Shown here: positions 1 through 7,359 of the stretch, in pieces
Layout: every line of letters begins with the position of its first letter
How positions within the stretch are numbered: position 1 is the first letter of the stretch
DNA from: Chloroflexota bacterium
Lineage (GTDB): Bacteria > Chloroflexota > Anaerolineae > Anaerolineales > UBA11858
NCBI GenBank assembly: GCA_016865865.1
Contig: VGOC01000011.1
Coordinates: 1-54,921 of the forward strand
Direction: 5' to 3'
Length of the DNA stretch: 54,921 bases
The notes under the pieces: generated by a model
Told to the model about the DNA's origin: nothing
Seen by the model: the letters and a program-made list of their open reading frames with translations, nothing else
Databases searched by the model: none
Made by a program: the position numbers and the translations under genes

Positions 1-38
1 GAAGGATACTTCATCTTCAGGAGTTTGCCGATCTCAAC

Positions 39-106
39 TGGCACATCCGGCCGCAAAGTGGTGGTACACTTTGGGCGCAAACTACTGGCACATTATAGGG
101 CGCAAA
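39..106. repeat. three ~20-bp direct repeats, possible IS21-type end
   Basis: Three imperfect copies of TGGYACA-n(4-7)-GSCGCAAA start at 39, 62 and 86, a spacing of 23-24 bp. Multiple short direct repeats at an element end are known for IS21-family elements, where they bind the transposase. The third copy lies where the HU-like reading frame (93-218) loses similarity to its family, as expected of an insertion that cut that gene. No transposase is visible because the window begins here, so the assignment is an inference. Confidence 0.4.
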
Positions 107-218
107 TTGACAGCCGCAGGGTCTTCCGCCCGCTGGATTCGATGGACGGGTAGAACTTCTTGGGCGCGGCGGGATTCGACGGGTTGCCGCGCTCGACGAC
201 GTTGTACTTCACAGTCAT
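93..218 (-). pseudogene. truncated HU-like (HU-HIG type) DNA-binding protein
   Basis: A strong ribosome site (AAGGAGG, 5 nt before the start) precedes an ATG at 218. The first ~36 residues (MTVKYNVVERGNPSNPAAPK, then KKFYPSIESSGRKTLRL) match the start of the HU-HIG type of HU/IHF-like proteins, which are usually ~120 residues. The frame then runs into the repeat at 39-106 and stops after 41 codons, so the dimerisation and DNA-binding arm is gone. It is read as a gene broken by an insertion or deletion and probably not functional. Confidence 0.6.
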
Positions 219-317
219 TTTTGCCTCCTTTGGCAGTTGAAAATAGATTCACGCTTTTGCAAAAGTTTTCTCACAGTGGTTTCCCAACGATGGGCGACAG
301 AATAGCACAATATTTGG

Positions 318-659
318 CTATGTTTTTTCCGTGCGCGTGGAAATAATCCGCCCCTCGAGAAAAATGCGTTTGGGGTCTGGCAATCCGCTCGCGCCGATTG
401 TTCCATCTGGCCTCAGAAACTGATGAACGATCGCGACGGGCTCGCCATCCTGGGTATAATAATAAACGATCTGGCTCCAGGTACAAACAGGCTCCCCTGC
501 TGGCGGCGGGTTGGTTGGATGTGAGTTTCTTTTCACGTGAATGGTCAATTTGCCAGTTTTCACTTTTTCGAATATTCCCCTCTCGTTGAAAATTTGACGT
601 ATAATATCTTTGGAGACCCATTCAACGCTGGTTTCATCGGAAGGAAAGGCTTCTGACAT
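318..659 (-). CDS. conserved-looking small protein of unknown function
   Basis: 113 residues, soluble, with no signal peptide or membrane segment. The start at 659 (MSEAFPSDET) is chosen because AGAGGAAA lies 4 nt upstream; a longer frame to 716 has no such site. The N-terminal part is charged and helical. The C-terminal half is beta-rich (SQIVYYYTQDGEPVAIVHQF, then LRPDGTIGASGLPDPKRI) with many Gly and Pro turns. I do not recognise a family. Its start codon overlaps that of the divergent gene at 658, so the two genes share their 5' ends. Confidence 0.6.
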   Translation of the reverse strand: MSEAFPSDETSVEWVSKDIIRQIFNERGIFEKVKTGKLTIHVKRNSHPTNPPPAGEPVCTWSQIVYYYTQDGEPVAIVHQFLRPDGTIGASGLPDPKRIFLEGRIISTRTEKT

Positions 660-1026
660 GATTTCCTCTATGCTAAGAGACACAATCCTGGATTTCGTGG
701 AAAATCGGATTACCACTCACGATTTGGAAGAGTGGTTTGTTCCGCGCCTGCCCGCTTTAATCAGGTATCCCGATTCAGCGGACGCCGATGTTATCTCCGC
801 GATTGAACTGGGCTTGACGGAGTTGGACTTGGGCATTCGTACCCGCGAGAATTTCATCAACTTTCTAAAACAGGTTCTGCGCGAGCATTCAGTCGTGATC
901 ACCTATCTGCCTGCCAGCCCAATCACCGTAAACCAAACTGGCTCATCGAATGAGACATCCAGGCAGTGGCCAATAGGTGTGTATTCCGCCAATATCATCA
1001 GGGCGTCGTCGGTCGCTGTTCAGTAG
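658..1026 (+). CDS. small protein of unknown function
   Basis: About 122 residues. The core (residues 12-85) is helical and acidic, with the motif HDLEEWFVPRLPALI and a later AIELGLTELDLGIRT; it looks like a real folded domain, but I cannot name it. The last ~40 residues are low in motif content and overlap the convergent gene ending at 998 by 29 bp. The start could be ATG 658 (AAGGAAAGG 8 nt upstream) or ATG 670 (no ribosome site). With 658 the start codon overlaps that of the minus-strand neighbour. Confidence 0.55.
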   Translation: MISSMLRDTILDFVENRITTHDLEEWFVPRLPALIRYPDSADADVISAIELGLTELDLGIRTRENFINFLKQVLREHSVVITYLPASPITVNQTGSSNETSRQWPIGVYSANIIRASSVAVQ

Positions 1027-1456
1027 TCCCAACCACGAGACGGTTATATTTGACGCGCAGCGGGATGGATGTCAGTTTTGTTTCACCCAAATAGACATTG
1101 AACCAATAAAGCCCTTCGAGGGTGAAGACGAAATTCATGTCGGCCACGATATTTTGGCCTTTTTCCTCGCCCTCGAAATGAACCGTCACCTCGGTTGGGG
1201 GTTGTGTCGTTCCATTCGGTAATTCAGGGACGATTTTCAAATTGTGCCTCCCTCTGGCCGCTCCAGATTTAAGCATCAGCACAAGTTTTAGTGTATAACC
1301 AAAGGCGGGCATTTCTTCTGGCGGCGTTGGCTTTGCCTCGGTGTGCGTGAGAGTATCAATAACCCTTAATAAAGATAAAACGCCAGCCTTATCTTCGATT
1401 ACCATGTCGCAAAAACAGGCGGCTTGAATATAGGGACCATCAGTGGATAGCGGCAT
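998..1456 (-). CDS. DUF6941-like protein
   Basis: 152 residues, soluble. The start at 1456 (MPLSTDGPYIQAACFCDMVI) is supported by AAGGAG 8 nt upstream; a longer frame to 1507 is not. The layout resembles the DUF6941 group: an early 'A..CD' strand, a statement-like 'LLRVIDTL' segment, a middle strand KLVLMLKSG, a '..G.H.LKI.PELPNG' strand, and a C-terminal 'GLYWFNVYLGETKLTSIPLRV'. The role of that family is unknown. It converges on the gene ending at 1026. The family call is from memory of the motif pattern, so moderate. Confidence 0.6.
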   Translation of the reverse strand: MPLSTDGPYIQAACFCDMVIEDKAGVLSLLRVIDTLTHTEAKPTPPEEMPAFGYTLKLVLMLKSGAARGRHNLKIVPELPNGTTQPPTEVTVHFEGEEKGQNIVADMNFVFTLEGLYWFNVYLGETKLTSIPLRVKYNRLVVGTTEQRPTTP

Positions 1457-1600
1457 CGCATCTACTCCTTTTTCATCCATAGACAATCGAGCGAAGGTTT
1501 CAAACACGCACTTACTTGTTCAAATCCAATTTTACATCAAAACCCCTTCAAAACTCTGGGGCAACATCCTTGCATCCGTTTTCCGAGAGCAGTTTTCGCA

Positions 1601-1715
1601 TCACGCAACACGCACCACGCAATACGCACCACGCAACACGCACCATACACCAATCTCCATTCTCCAATCACCAATTACCAATTACCAATTACCAATCTCC
1701 AATCTTCATCCTTCA
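1601..1715. repeat. degenerate short tandem repeat spacer
   Basis: About 115 bp built from two repeat blocks: alternating CACGCAACACGCACC-type units, then 7-nt CAATTAC / CAATCTC units. It lies between the DUF6941-like gene start and the broken aldehyde dehydrogenase and has no coding potential. Similar 7-nt spacers recur at 7253, 11125, 14203, 36781, 38275 and 42036. The class resembles the short tandemly repeated repetitive (STRR) sequences described in cyanobacteria; that comparison is by pattern only. Confidence 0.75.
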
Positions 1716-1725
1716 TCCTTTCCCC

Positions 1726-2395
1726 TCACTCCCCCGTCGGCACCCAGATATTCTTCACCTGCGTCGCCTCATGCAGGAACTCGTGACCTTCGCCTTGCTC
1801 GCGATCCATCCAATCGCGCGGCAGGCCGTAGCCGACCCACGTCCGCTTCATATTGGCGGCGGACTCGTACTCCACCCAATAACTGCCTTCCGCCGAGCCG
1901 AGGTACCAGACCGCGTCCACGTCTTCGTGCTGGACGAGAGTCTTGGTCAGGTGGTCGCGGTCGCCCGTGACGATGTTGACCACGCCGCCAGGCACGTCGG
2001 ACGTATCCAACACCTGATAAAAATCGGTCGCGCTCAACGGGAAGCGCTGGCTGGGGATCATCACCACGGTGTTGCCGCGCGCGATCGCAGGCGCCATCAG
2101 CGAGACAAATCCCAACAGCGGATACTCGTCGGGGCAGGCAATACCGATCACGCCCACAGGCTCGTTCACCGCCACCGTGATTCCGCGCAGGGTGGTCTCC
2201 TGGATGTCCCCGCCGTATTTATCCGCCCACGCCGCGTACGTGAACAGACGCTCCACCGCCGCGTCCACTTCGGCTCGCGCGGGACGCGAGGGGGTGTGCT
2301 CGCCCCAGGCCTGATTCGCGATAGCCGCCGAATCCACCCGCCGCGTCGAACACGTTGTGACAGTTGACCCACAGCGCGCCCGCGGAGGGCGCGGC
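1726..2395 (-). pseudogene. decayed two-domain aldehyde dehydrogenase
   Basis: The frame from about 2337 to 1726 (203 codons) matches the end of a second, catalytically degenerate aldehyde dehydrogenase domain of tandem-domain family members, including VGVIGIACPDEYPLLGF and the usual ending TQVKNIWVP. Just upstream in another frame lies the end of the first domain ([19 protein letters not shown], then RESGLGR, ~2390-2300). The two parts meet out of frame near 2300, with several hundred residues missing between them. No catalytic Cys region remains. This is a gene reduced by deletion and frameshift. Confidence 0.7.
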
Positions 2396-2513
2396 GCGAA
2401 GGTCAGGCTGGCCTGTGTGATGGGGGCATCTCGATATTCGCGCCGCGAGCGCCTTTTCGATGGGGCTGCTTCGATCGTTGTGTCGCTCGAATGGGTTGGT
2501 TGGGGCAGATTAA

Positions 2514-4229
2514 TTATCGCAATCCCAGCACCTCGAAGACTTCCAACGGATGGCTTTTGCCTTTGGCCAGGATGGGGGGGGCCGGGTGGATGGCGATTTG
2601 GTCCTTGACGTTCTGGTAGGCCGCAACGCTGATCAGGATTTGATTGGTGGTGGAGTGTTCCTGGATGCGCTTGGCGGTGTTGACGCTGTCGCCGATGGCG
2701 GTGTAATCCAGGCGTTTCTCCGTACCGACCAGGCCAAGCACCGCCTCCCCGAAATGGATGCCTATGCCGAAATCCAGTTGCGCTTCGGGGGGCATTTCCT
2801 TGTGTAAAGCCTGGATCGCATAGCGAATTCCTAAAGCAGCCTTGACTGCCCGCAAGGTGTGATCGGGTTGGGGGATGGGGGCGTTGAACCAGGCCATCAC
2901 GGCGTCCCCCATGAATTTGTCTACGGTGCCTTCTTGTGACAGCACCGCATCGGCAGCCGCGGCCAGATAGCGATTGAGCACCGATACCAATTCTTCTGGG
3001 GTCAGATTTTCGCTATAGCTGGTGAAGCCGCGAATGTCCGCGAAAAGGGCGGTGATGTCGACGCGCTCGCCTCCCAGGCGGATTCGATCCGGGTCGAGTT
3101 GTTCGATGACGGCAGGCGAGACCATTCGCTCGAATAGTCGCCGTTGGGCTTCGAGCCGCTTTCGTTCGGTGACATCATCGAGCACGATGGCAACCCCTTG
3201 CGTTGTTTCTTCAGCATCTTTGAGCGGGGAGAAATTTAGCCGAAGGTTGACTGCGCCTCTCTCTGGCAGGACTGGGTTCAACTCCAGCCCGACGATGGTT
3301 TGCTCGGTTTTTTTGACAGAGGTGATCGGGTCGGATAACTCCGGGGCAAGCTCGGGCAGACACTCTTCGAGATCGTTCTGCAGCAGACAATCTGCGGTGC
3401 GGGCCAGGATGCGCTCAGCGGCGCGGTTACACAGGGTGATCTTGTTCTGGATGTCGGTGGTGATGACGCCGCTGGCGATGGAGGCGAAAACGTTGTCCAT
3501 CAAGTTTTTGAGTTCGGTCACTTCGGCCAGAGTTTGACGGACGGATTCGAACAGGCGGGCGTTTTCGATGGCTACGGCAGCCTGGTTAGCAAAAGCGGAG
3601 AGCAAATCTCGCTCGGAGTTGGTGAACAGCCCGGTGCGGATACGATTATCGGCGTAGATCACGCCGGTGATCACTTCTTTTACTTTGAGCGGCACGCAAA
3701 GGATCGAGCGCAGATTGTAGGCGATGATGCTGTCCTGTCCTCCAAAGCGGGGGTCTTCGATGGCGTTGGTCGTCACGATGGATTGCCCCTCTTCAGCGAC
3801 GCGATTGATCACGGTACGGCTGATCGCGAAGTCGGCTTCCCGGATGGACTCGCGTTCCCAATTGCGGGCGATGCGAATATCGAGACCGCCGTTTTCGTCG
3901 CGGAGCATCAAGAAGCCCCGCTCCGCGCCGGTCAGACGGATGATCGTATCCATCACGATGCGCAGCACTTCGGAGAGATCCAGCGATGAATTGACGACTT
4001 GCCCAATATCCGCGAGGGCGCGCAGGTCTTTGAGTTCTTCTGTGTGTTGTGATACCAGCCGTCCCAGGCGGGTGACGTGGCCGGCGAGGCGAGTGAGATT
4101 CTCGATGGCTTGTGCAATCGCCTTGGGATCTTGCCCAACGAGCATCTCTCTGACCAGATCGATTTGATTGCTGATTTGGAGTAATTGCTGATCGGGAAGC
4201 AGCGTTAAGGTAGTGGTTTCATCTTGCAT
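2514..4229 (-). CDS. GAF-PAS-class III adenylate cyclase
   Basis: 571 residues, no membrane segment, so a cytosolic sensor cyclase. In order: N-terminal helical segment (1-70), GAF domain (~70-225), PAS domain (~235-360), class III nucleotide cyclase (~380-568). Cyclase residues visible: first metal Asp in FADIRGFT, second in KFMGDAVMAWF with the preceding substrate Lys, Asp in DYTAIGDSVNTA, and the following Asn and Arg (SVNTAKRIQE). The complete set with Lys and Asp fits ATP as substrate, giving cAMP. The start follows AAGGAG by 5 nt. It stands alone, divergent from nuoA. The GAF/PAS ligand cannot be read from sequence. Confidence 0.9.
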   Translation of the reverse strand: MQDETTTLTLLPDQQLLQISNQIDLVREMLVGQDPKAIAQAIENLTRLAGHVTRLGRLVSQHTEELKDLRALADIGQVVNSSLDLSEVLRIVMDTIIRLTGAERGFLMLRDENGGLDIRIARNWERESIREADFAISRTVINRVAEEGQSIVTTNAIEDPRFGGQDSIIAYNLRSILCVPLKVKEVITGVIYADNRIRTGLFTNSERDLLSAFANQAAVAIENARLFESVRQTLAEVTELKNLMDNVFASIASGVITTDIQNKITLCNRAAERILARTADCLLQNDLEECLPELAPELSDPITSVKKTEQTIVGLELNPVLPERGAVNLRLNFSPLKDAEETTQGVAIVLDDVTERKRLEAQRRLFERMVSPAVIEQLDPDRIRLGGERVDITALFADIRGFTSYSENLTPEELVSVLNRYLAAAADAVLSQEGTVDKFMGDAVMAWFNAPIPQPDHTLRAVKAALGIRYAIQALHKEMPPEAQLDFGIGIHFGEAVLGLVGTEKRLDYTAIGDSVNTAKRIQEHSTTNQILISVAAYQNVKDQIAIHPAPPILAKGKSHPLEVFEVLGLR

Positions 4230-4345
4230 GGGATCTCCTTACGGCGGCGCCTGGGAGCAGGTCGTCCTTCTTTTCGGCTGTCCACTCAAACGGATGGCTG
4301 ATGCACCAATCCCTTTGGGTAGGGCACTCGAACAGACATGCGGGG

Positions 4346-4351
4346 TATAAT
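4346..4351 (+). promoter_or_regulatory. possible -10 box upstream of nuoA
   Basis: A perfect TATAAT lies ~155 bp before the nuoA start, in the 275-bp spacer between the divergent cyclase gene and nuoA. A second candidate, TACAAT, lies at 4409-4414. Neither has a clear TTGACA-like -35 at 16-18 bp. The remaining spacer holds no gene I can support. Confidence 0.35.
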
Positions 4352-4504
4352 TTCGTTTGTGTAATAGTGTACCTTAAGATTTCCCCCTTTTCCAAGGAAG
4401 TTAATGGTACAATTTTTCACGCTGTGTCCCGTACTATTCACACGCACTTTATTTTTCGAACGCTGCTCACCATGGCGGGTAGTGTCATCATCGAAGGAGT
4501 ACCC

Positions 4505-4861
4505 ATGCTCGATAACTGGCTTTATATTGGTCTCTTTATTGTTGTGGCTTTATTCATTCCTGCAGTAGCTGTTTTCTTACCAAGGTTGATTGGCCCTCGA
4601 AAACCCAATGCGATCAAACAAGAAATCTACGAATGCGGCATCGAGACCGTTGGGGATGCGTGGGTGCAGTTCAAAGTTCAATACTACATCTTTGCCCTGA
4701 TATTTCTGATTTTCGATATCGAAACCGTTTTCTTGTTTCCCTGGGCGGTAGCCTTCGATAAGCTGCCGCTCTTTGCTGTGATGGAGGGGGTTCTATTCAT
4801 CATGATTCTGCTGGTTGGATTATTTTATCTCTGGCGCAAGGGCGCGCTGGAATGGGCATAA
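4505..4861 (+). CDS. nuoA: NADH-quinone oxidoreductase subunit A
   Basis: 118 residues with three membrane helices, the normal size for NuoA/ND3. It is part of the membrane arm of proton-pumping complex I, at the junction with the peripheral arm. The diagnostic loop YECGIETVGDAWVQFKVQYY, with its conserved Cys that moves near the quinone channel, and FLIFDIETVFLFPWA are intact. The start at 4505 follows AAGGAG by 5 nt; an upstream in-frame extension to 4301 covers the promoter region and is rejected. nuoH follows after 85 bp, where nuoB, C and D would usually come. Confidence 0.95.
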   Translation: MLDNWLYIGLFIVVALFIPAVAVFLPRLIGPRKPNAIKQEIYECGIETVGDAWVQFKVQYYIFALIFLIFDIETVFLFPWAVAFDKLPLFAVMEGVLFIMILLVGLFYLWRKGALEWA

Positions 4862-4946
4862 TAGCGGCTGAAGGATTGTTCTTCAGCCCTATTAATCGTA
4901 TGGAGAAGCTTACGAGATCGTGAGACCTCGATTCAGGAGATAACGA

Positions 4947-6164
4947 ATGGGTGATCCGATTAATCTGATTTCCAGGTGGTTCAACGACCTGTTATTGGGT
5001 TGGGGGGTGGCGGAAAATCTTGTCAAGGTGATTTCCCTGGCAATTGGCGCGACGATTGTCGCTACTTTGAGTCTGGCGACGGTGATCGCTTTGATTTGGG
5101 TCGAGCGAAAGATCGCCGGACGTTTGCAGGACCGGCCAGGCCCGAACCGGGCTGGCCCGTATGGTCTATTCCAGCCATTCGCCGATATAATCAAGATTTT
5201 CACTAAGGAAATTACCATTCCCGACGGGGCCGATCATGTGGCCTTCAATATCGCTCCCGTTTTGGCGTTGGGCTCGGTGCTGTTGATCTGGGCGGTGATC
5301 CCCTTTGCAGCGACTGTGGTTGGCGCCAACATCAACGTGGGCGTTTTGTACATTGTGGCCGTGGGATCGTTCGGCGTGGTGGCGGTTTTGATGGCGGGGT
5401 GGTCCTCGAACAATAAATTTGCCTTGTTGGGCTCTTTTCGGGCTGTGGCGCAGATGGTTTCGTATGAAGTGCCCATGGTGATTGCCCTGCTGACACCTGT
5501 GCTGCTGGCGCGCTCGATGGGATTGAACGACATCGTCGCCGCGCAAACGCCCTGGTTCATCATCGTCGCCCCGCTGGCTGCACTGATCTTCTTGATCACC
5601 TCGATGGCCGAGGTGGGGCGCGCGCCCTTCGACCTGCTCGAAGCCGAATCGGAGATCGTGGCTGGGTTCCACACCGAATATTCGGGCATGGGATTTGGCG
5701 CGTTCTACGTCAGCGAGTTCCTGCACGTTTGGACGATCGGCGCGTTGATCGCCACATTCTTTCTGGGGGGCTGGAGCGGCCCTGGGGTTGAGACTCTACC
5801 CGTCCTGGGGATCCTGTATTTCTACCTCAAAACCTTCATTGGATATTTCGTCGTGACCTGGATCCGCCTGTCATTGCCTCGTGTCCGCATCGATCAGCTT
5901 CTGGCTTTCAACTGGAAATTCCTGACGCCCTTATCCCTGGCGGTGTTGATCGTCACCGCCATCCTTGACAAAGCCCTCGAGCTGGCTGCTGTGGAGCGAT
6001 GGGCCTACGCCTTGATGATGCTGGCCGCGAATTTGATCATCGGTTGGGCTACAGTTCTCATTTTGAAGGCGATCGAACCAAAGCGCAAGCGACAGCGTGT
6101 TGAATTTACGCCGCGCCCCATCGCGGTGGCCCCAAAATCGGTTGATAACGTATCATCTCGATAA
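4947..6164 (+). CDS. nuoH: NADH-quinone oxidoreductase subunit H
   Basis: 405 residues, eight or more membrane helices; NuoH/ND1 forms most of the quinone-binding chamber of complex I. Signature segments are VERKIAGRLQDRPGPNRAG and ADIIKIFTKE near the N-terminus, and the acidic loop LLEAESEIVAGFHTEYSGM. The start follows AGGAG by 6 nt. It is somewhat longer than the E. coli protein (~325) because of a C-terminal extension. The last four residues (VSSR) and the stop codon come from a mobile element inserted at 6150; the pre-insertion gene would have stopped at TGA directly after VDN. Confidence 0.95.
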   Translation: MGDPINLISRWFNDLLLGWGVAENLVKVISLAIGATIVATLSLATVIALIWVERKIAGRLQDRPGPNRAGPYGLFQPFADIIKIFTKEITIPDGADHVAFNIAPVLALGSVLLIWAVIPFAATVVGANINVGVLYIVAVGSFGVVAVLMAGWSSNNKFALLGSFRAVAQMVSYEVPMVIALLTPVLLARSMGLNDIVAAQTPWFIIVAPLAALIFLITSMAEVGRAPFDLLEAESEIVAGFHTEYSGMGFGAFYVSEFLHVWTIGALIATFFLGGWSGPGVETLPVLGILYFYLKTFIGYFVVTWIRLSLPRVRIDQLLAFNWKFLTPLSLAVLIVTAILDKALELAAVERWAYALMMLAANLIIGWATVLILKAIEPKRKRQRVEFTPRPIAVAPKSVDNVSSR

Positions 6165-6241
6165 TAAGGGGGGCGGGGGGTGTGCGGGCGGCGAAGCCGC
6201 CCGCACACACCCCATCTTCCCCCAAGTTATTGAGAAGATAC
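6150..6241. mobile_element. miniature palindromic element (MITE), GTATC-ended
   Basis: A 92-bp element with inverted ends GTATCATCTCGATAA / GTATCTTCTCAATAA (right end reverse-complemented) and a G-rich core hairpin (GTGTGCGGGCGGC, loop GAA). It is flanked on both sides by TTGATAAC (6142-6149 and 6242-6249), an 8-bp target duplication. It encodes nothing. It lies across the end of nuoH and supplies its stop codon. No full-length partner is in the window. Confidence 0.85.
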
Positions 6242-6276
6242 TTGATAACTGATAGTTGGTTATTGGAAATTGGATG

Positions 6277-6390
6277 GTAACTACTCAGCCAAACGGAGAA
6301 ATTCCCGAAAAAAGGGTGTGCGTGGGGGTGCGCAGCACCCCCACGCACACCCTTTTTTCGGGCCAATCCGTTCGATGACTGAGCAGTTAC
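6277..6390 (+). mobile_element. MITE family 1, copy A (nuoH-nuoJ)
   Basis: A 114-bp non-coding element, from GTAACTACTCAGCC to GGCTGA-type end GAGCAGTTAC (here with GACTGAGCAG). Flanks ATTGGATG / GTTGGATG form a 7/8 target duplication. The core is a near-perfect palindrome: six A, GGGTGTGCGTGGGGGTGC, loop GCA, the complement, then six T. GTAA ends with 8-bp duplications are the signature of IS66-family transposition, so an IS66-type transposase in trans is the likely mover (inference). Confidence 0.88.
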
Positions 6391-6418
6391 GTTGGATGTT
6401 GGAAATCGGAGCGAATTC

Positions 6419-6925
6419 ATGAGTGGCCTTGAAATCTTCTTTTTGGTTGTCGCTGTCGTGACCCTTGTTGCGGCTTTGTTGGTTGTCACGACGCCAAATC
6501 TGGTGCACGCAGCTTTGTGGCTGATTCTGGCTCTATTCGGCGTGGCAGCGACTTTTGTGCTGTTGAATGCGACCTTTCTGGCTGTGGTGCAGGTGGTCGT
6601 CTATATCGGCGCGATCGCGGTCTTGATGATCTTCGCCATTATGCTCACCCGCCGGGTGATGAAGGACAGCGGTCCGCAGACGAATTCGAACTGGGTTTGG
6701 GCAGCGCTGCTCGGCCTTGCGCTCTTCGGAGGGTTGACCTTCGTGCTGCTCCATTCCGACGCGGCAGGCGTTTCTTTGCCGGCATTGTCCGCTCATGCTG
6801 ACCCATTAGCTCAGCTAGGGCAGGAGCTAGTCTCCCCTAACGCCTACGTGATCCCCTTCGAGCTGGCCTCGGTGTTATTGCTGGCAGCCATGATTGGGGC
6901 TATCGTGGTAGCTTGGAAGAACTGA
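6419..6925 (+). CDS. nuoJ: NADH-quinone oxidoreductase subunit J
   Basis: 168 residues with five membrane helices; NuoJ/ND6 of the complex I membrane arm, which carries the mobile TM3 pi-bulge near the quinone site. The conserved segment VVQVVVYIGAIAVLMIFAIML is present. The start at 6419 (MSGLEIFF) follows GGAG by 8 nt; an upstream in-frame ATG at 6392 is directly after the MITE duplication and lacks a ribosome site. It begins 28 bp after MITE copy A. nuoK follows after 15 bp. Confidence 0.95.
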   Translation: MSGLEIFFLVVAVVTLVAALLVVTTPNLVHAALWLILALFGVAATFVLLNATFLAVVQVVVYIGAIAVLMIFAIMLTRRVMKDSGPQTNSNWVWAALLGLALFGGLTFVLLHSDAAGVSLPALSAHADPLAQLGQELVSPNAYVIPFELASVLLLAAMIGAIVVAWKN

Positions 6926-6940
6926 TGATAGGAGTGCGGA

Positions 6941-7249
6941 ATGATCTCATTATCCTGGTATCTCATTTTCGCTGCAGCCCTGTTCTCCATCGGCTTATAC
7001 GGCGTGCTGGCCCGCAAGAATGCGATTGCTATTCTGATGGGCATCGAACTGATGCTCAACGCTGTCAACATCAACCTGGTGGCTTTCTGGCGTTACGGGG
7101 ATTTGGCGCGGATCGCCGGGCAGGCGTTCGCGGTGATCGTGTTTGCCGTCGCCGCCGCTGAGGTGGCCGTCGGTCTGGCCTTGGTGATCTCGATCTATCG
7201 TCGCCGCAACACGGTGGCGGCGGAAGAGATAGATTTGATGAAGTGGTAG
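6941..7249 (+). CDS. nuoK: NADH-quinone oxidoreductase subunit K
   Basis: 102 residues, three membrane helices, the usual NuoK/ND4L length. The two buried Glu of the proton path are visible in MGIELMLNAVNINLVAFW and in the following helix segment containing AAAEVAVGLALVISIY. The start follows TAGGAG by 6 nt. It sits between nuoJ and nuoL, separated from nuoL by a 110-bp spacer with a repeat hairpin. Confidence 0.96.
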   Translation: MISLSWYLIFAAALFSIGLYGVLARKNAIAILMGIELMLNAVNINLVAFWRYGDLARIAGQAFAVIVFAVAAAEVAVGLALVISIYRRRNTVAAEEIDLMKW

Positions 7250-7252
7250 AAA

Positions 7253-7352
7253 CTGGGAATCAGTGATTAGGCATCAGTGATTAGGTGGTGAAGCAGAACT
7301 TCGATAACCATATCCCTTGTCGCTGATCCCTAGTCACTGGTCCCTGTTCTGG
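7253..7352. repeat. degenerate 7-nt repeat hairpin, nuoK-nuoL
   Basis: The left arm repeats CAGTGATTAGG-like units (twice, near 7262 and 7275). The right arm at ~7320-7345 (CGCTGATCCCTAGTCACTGG) is its approximate complement, so the spacer can fold into an imperfect long hairpin. It has no terminator T-run and no coding potential. Confidence 0.7.
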
Positions 7353-7359
7353 AGGCTTA

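Noticed and set aside
71-346. Plus-strand frame starting MGANYWHIIGRK
   Set aside because: It runs through the repeat block and antisense to the HU-like fragment, with no ribosome site and no family features.
5166-5726. Minus-strand frames inside nuo and atp genes
   Set aside because: They mirror codon bias of the real genes, lack ribosome sites and encode His/Arg/Gln-rich nonsense.
6277-6390. REP/RAYT-type elements
   Set aside because: REP elements move through single-strand intermediates and leave no target duplication; these have clear 8-bp duplications and longer inverted ends.
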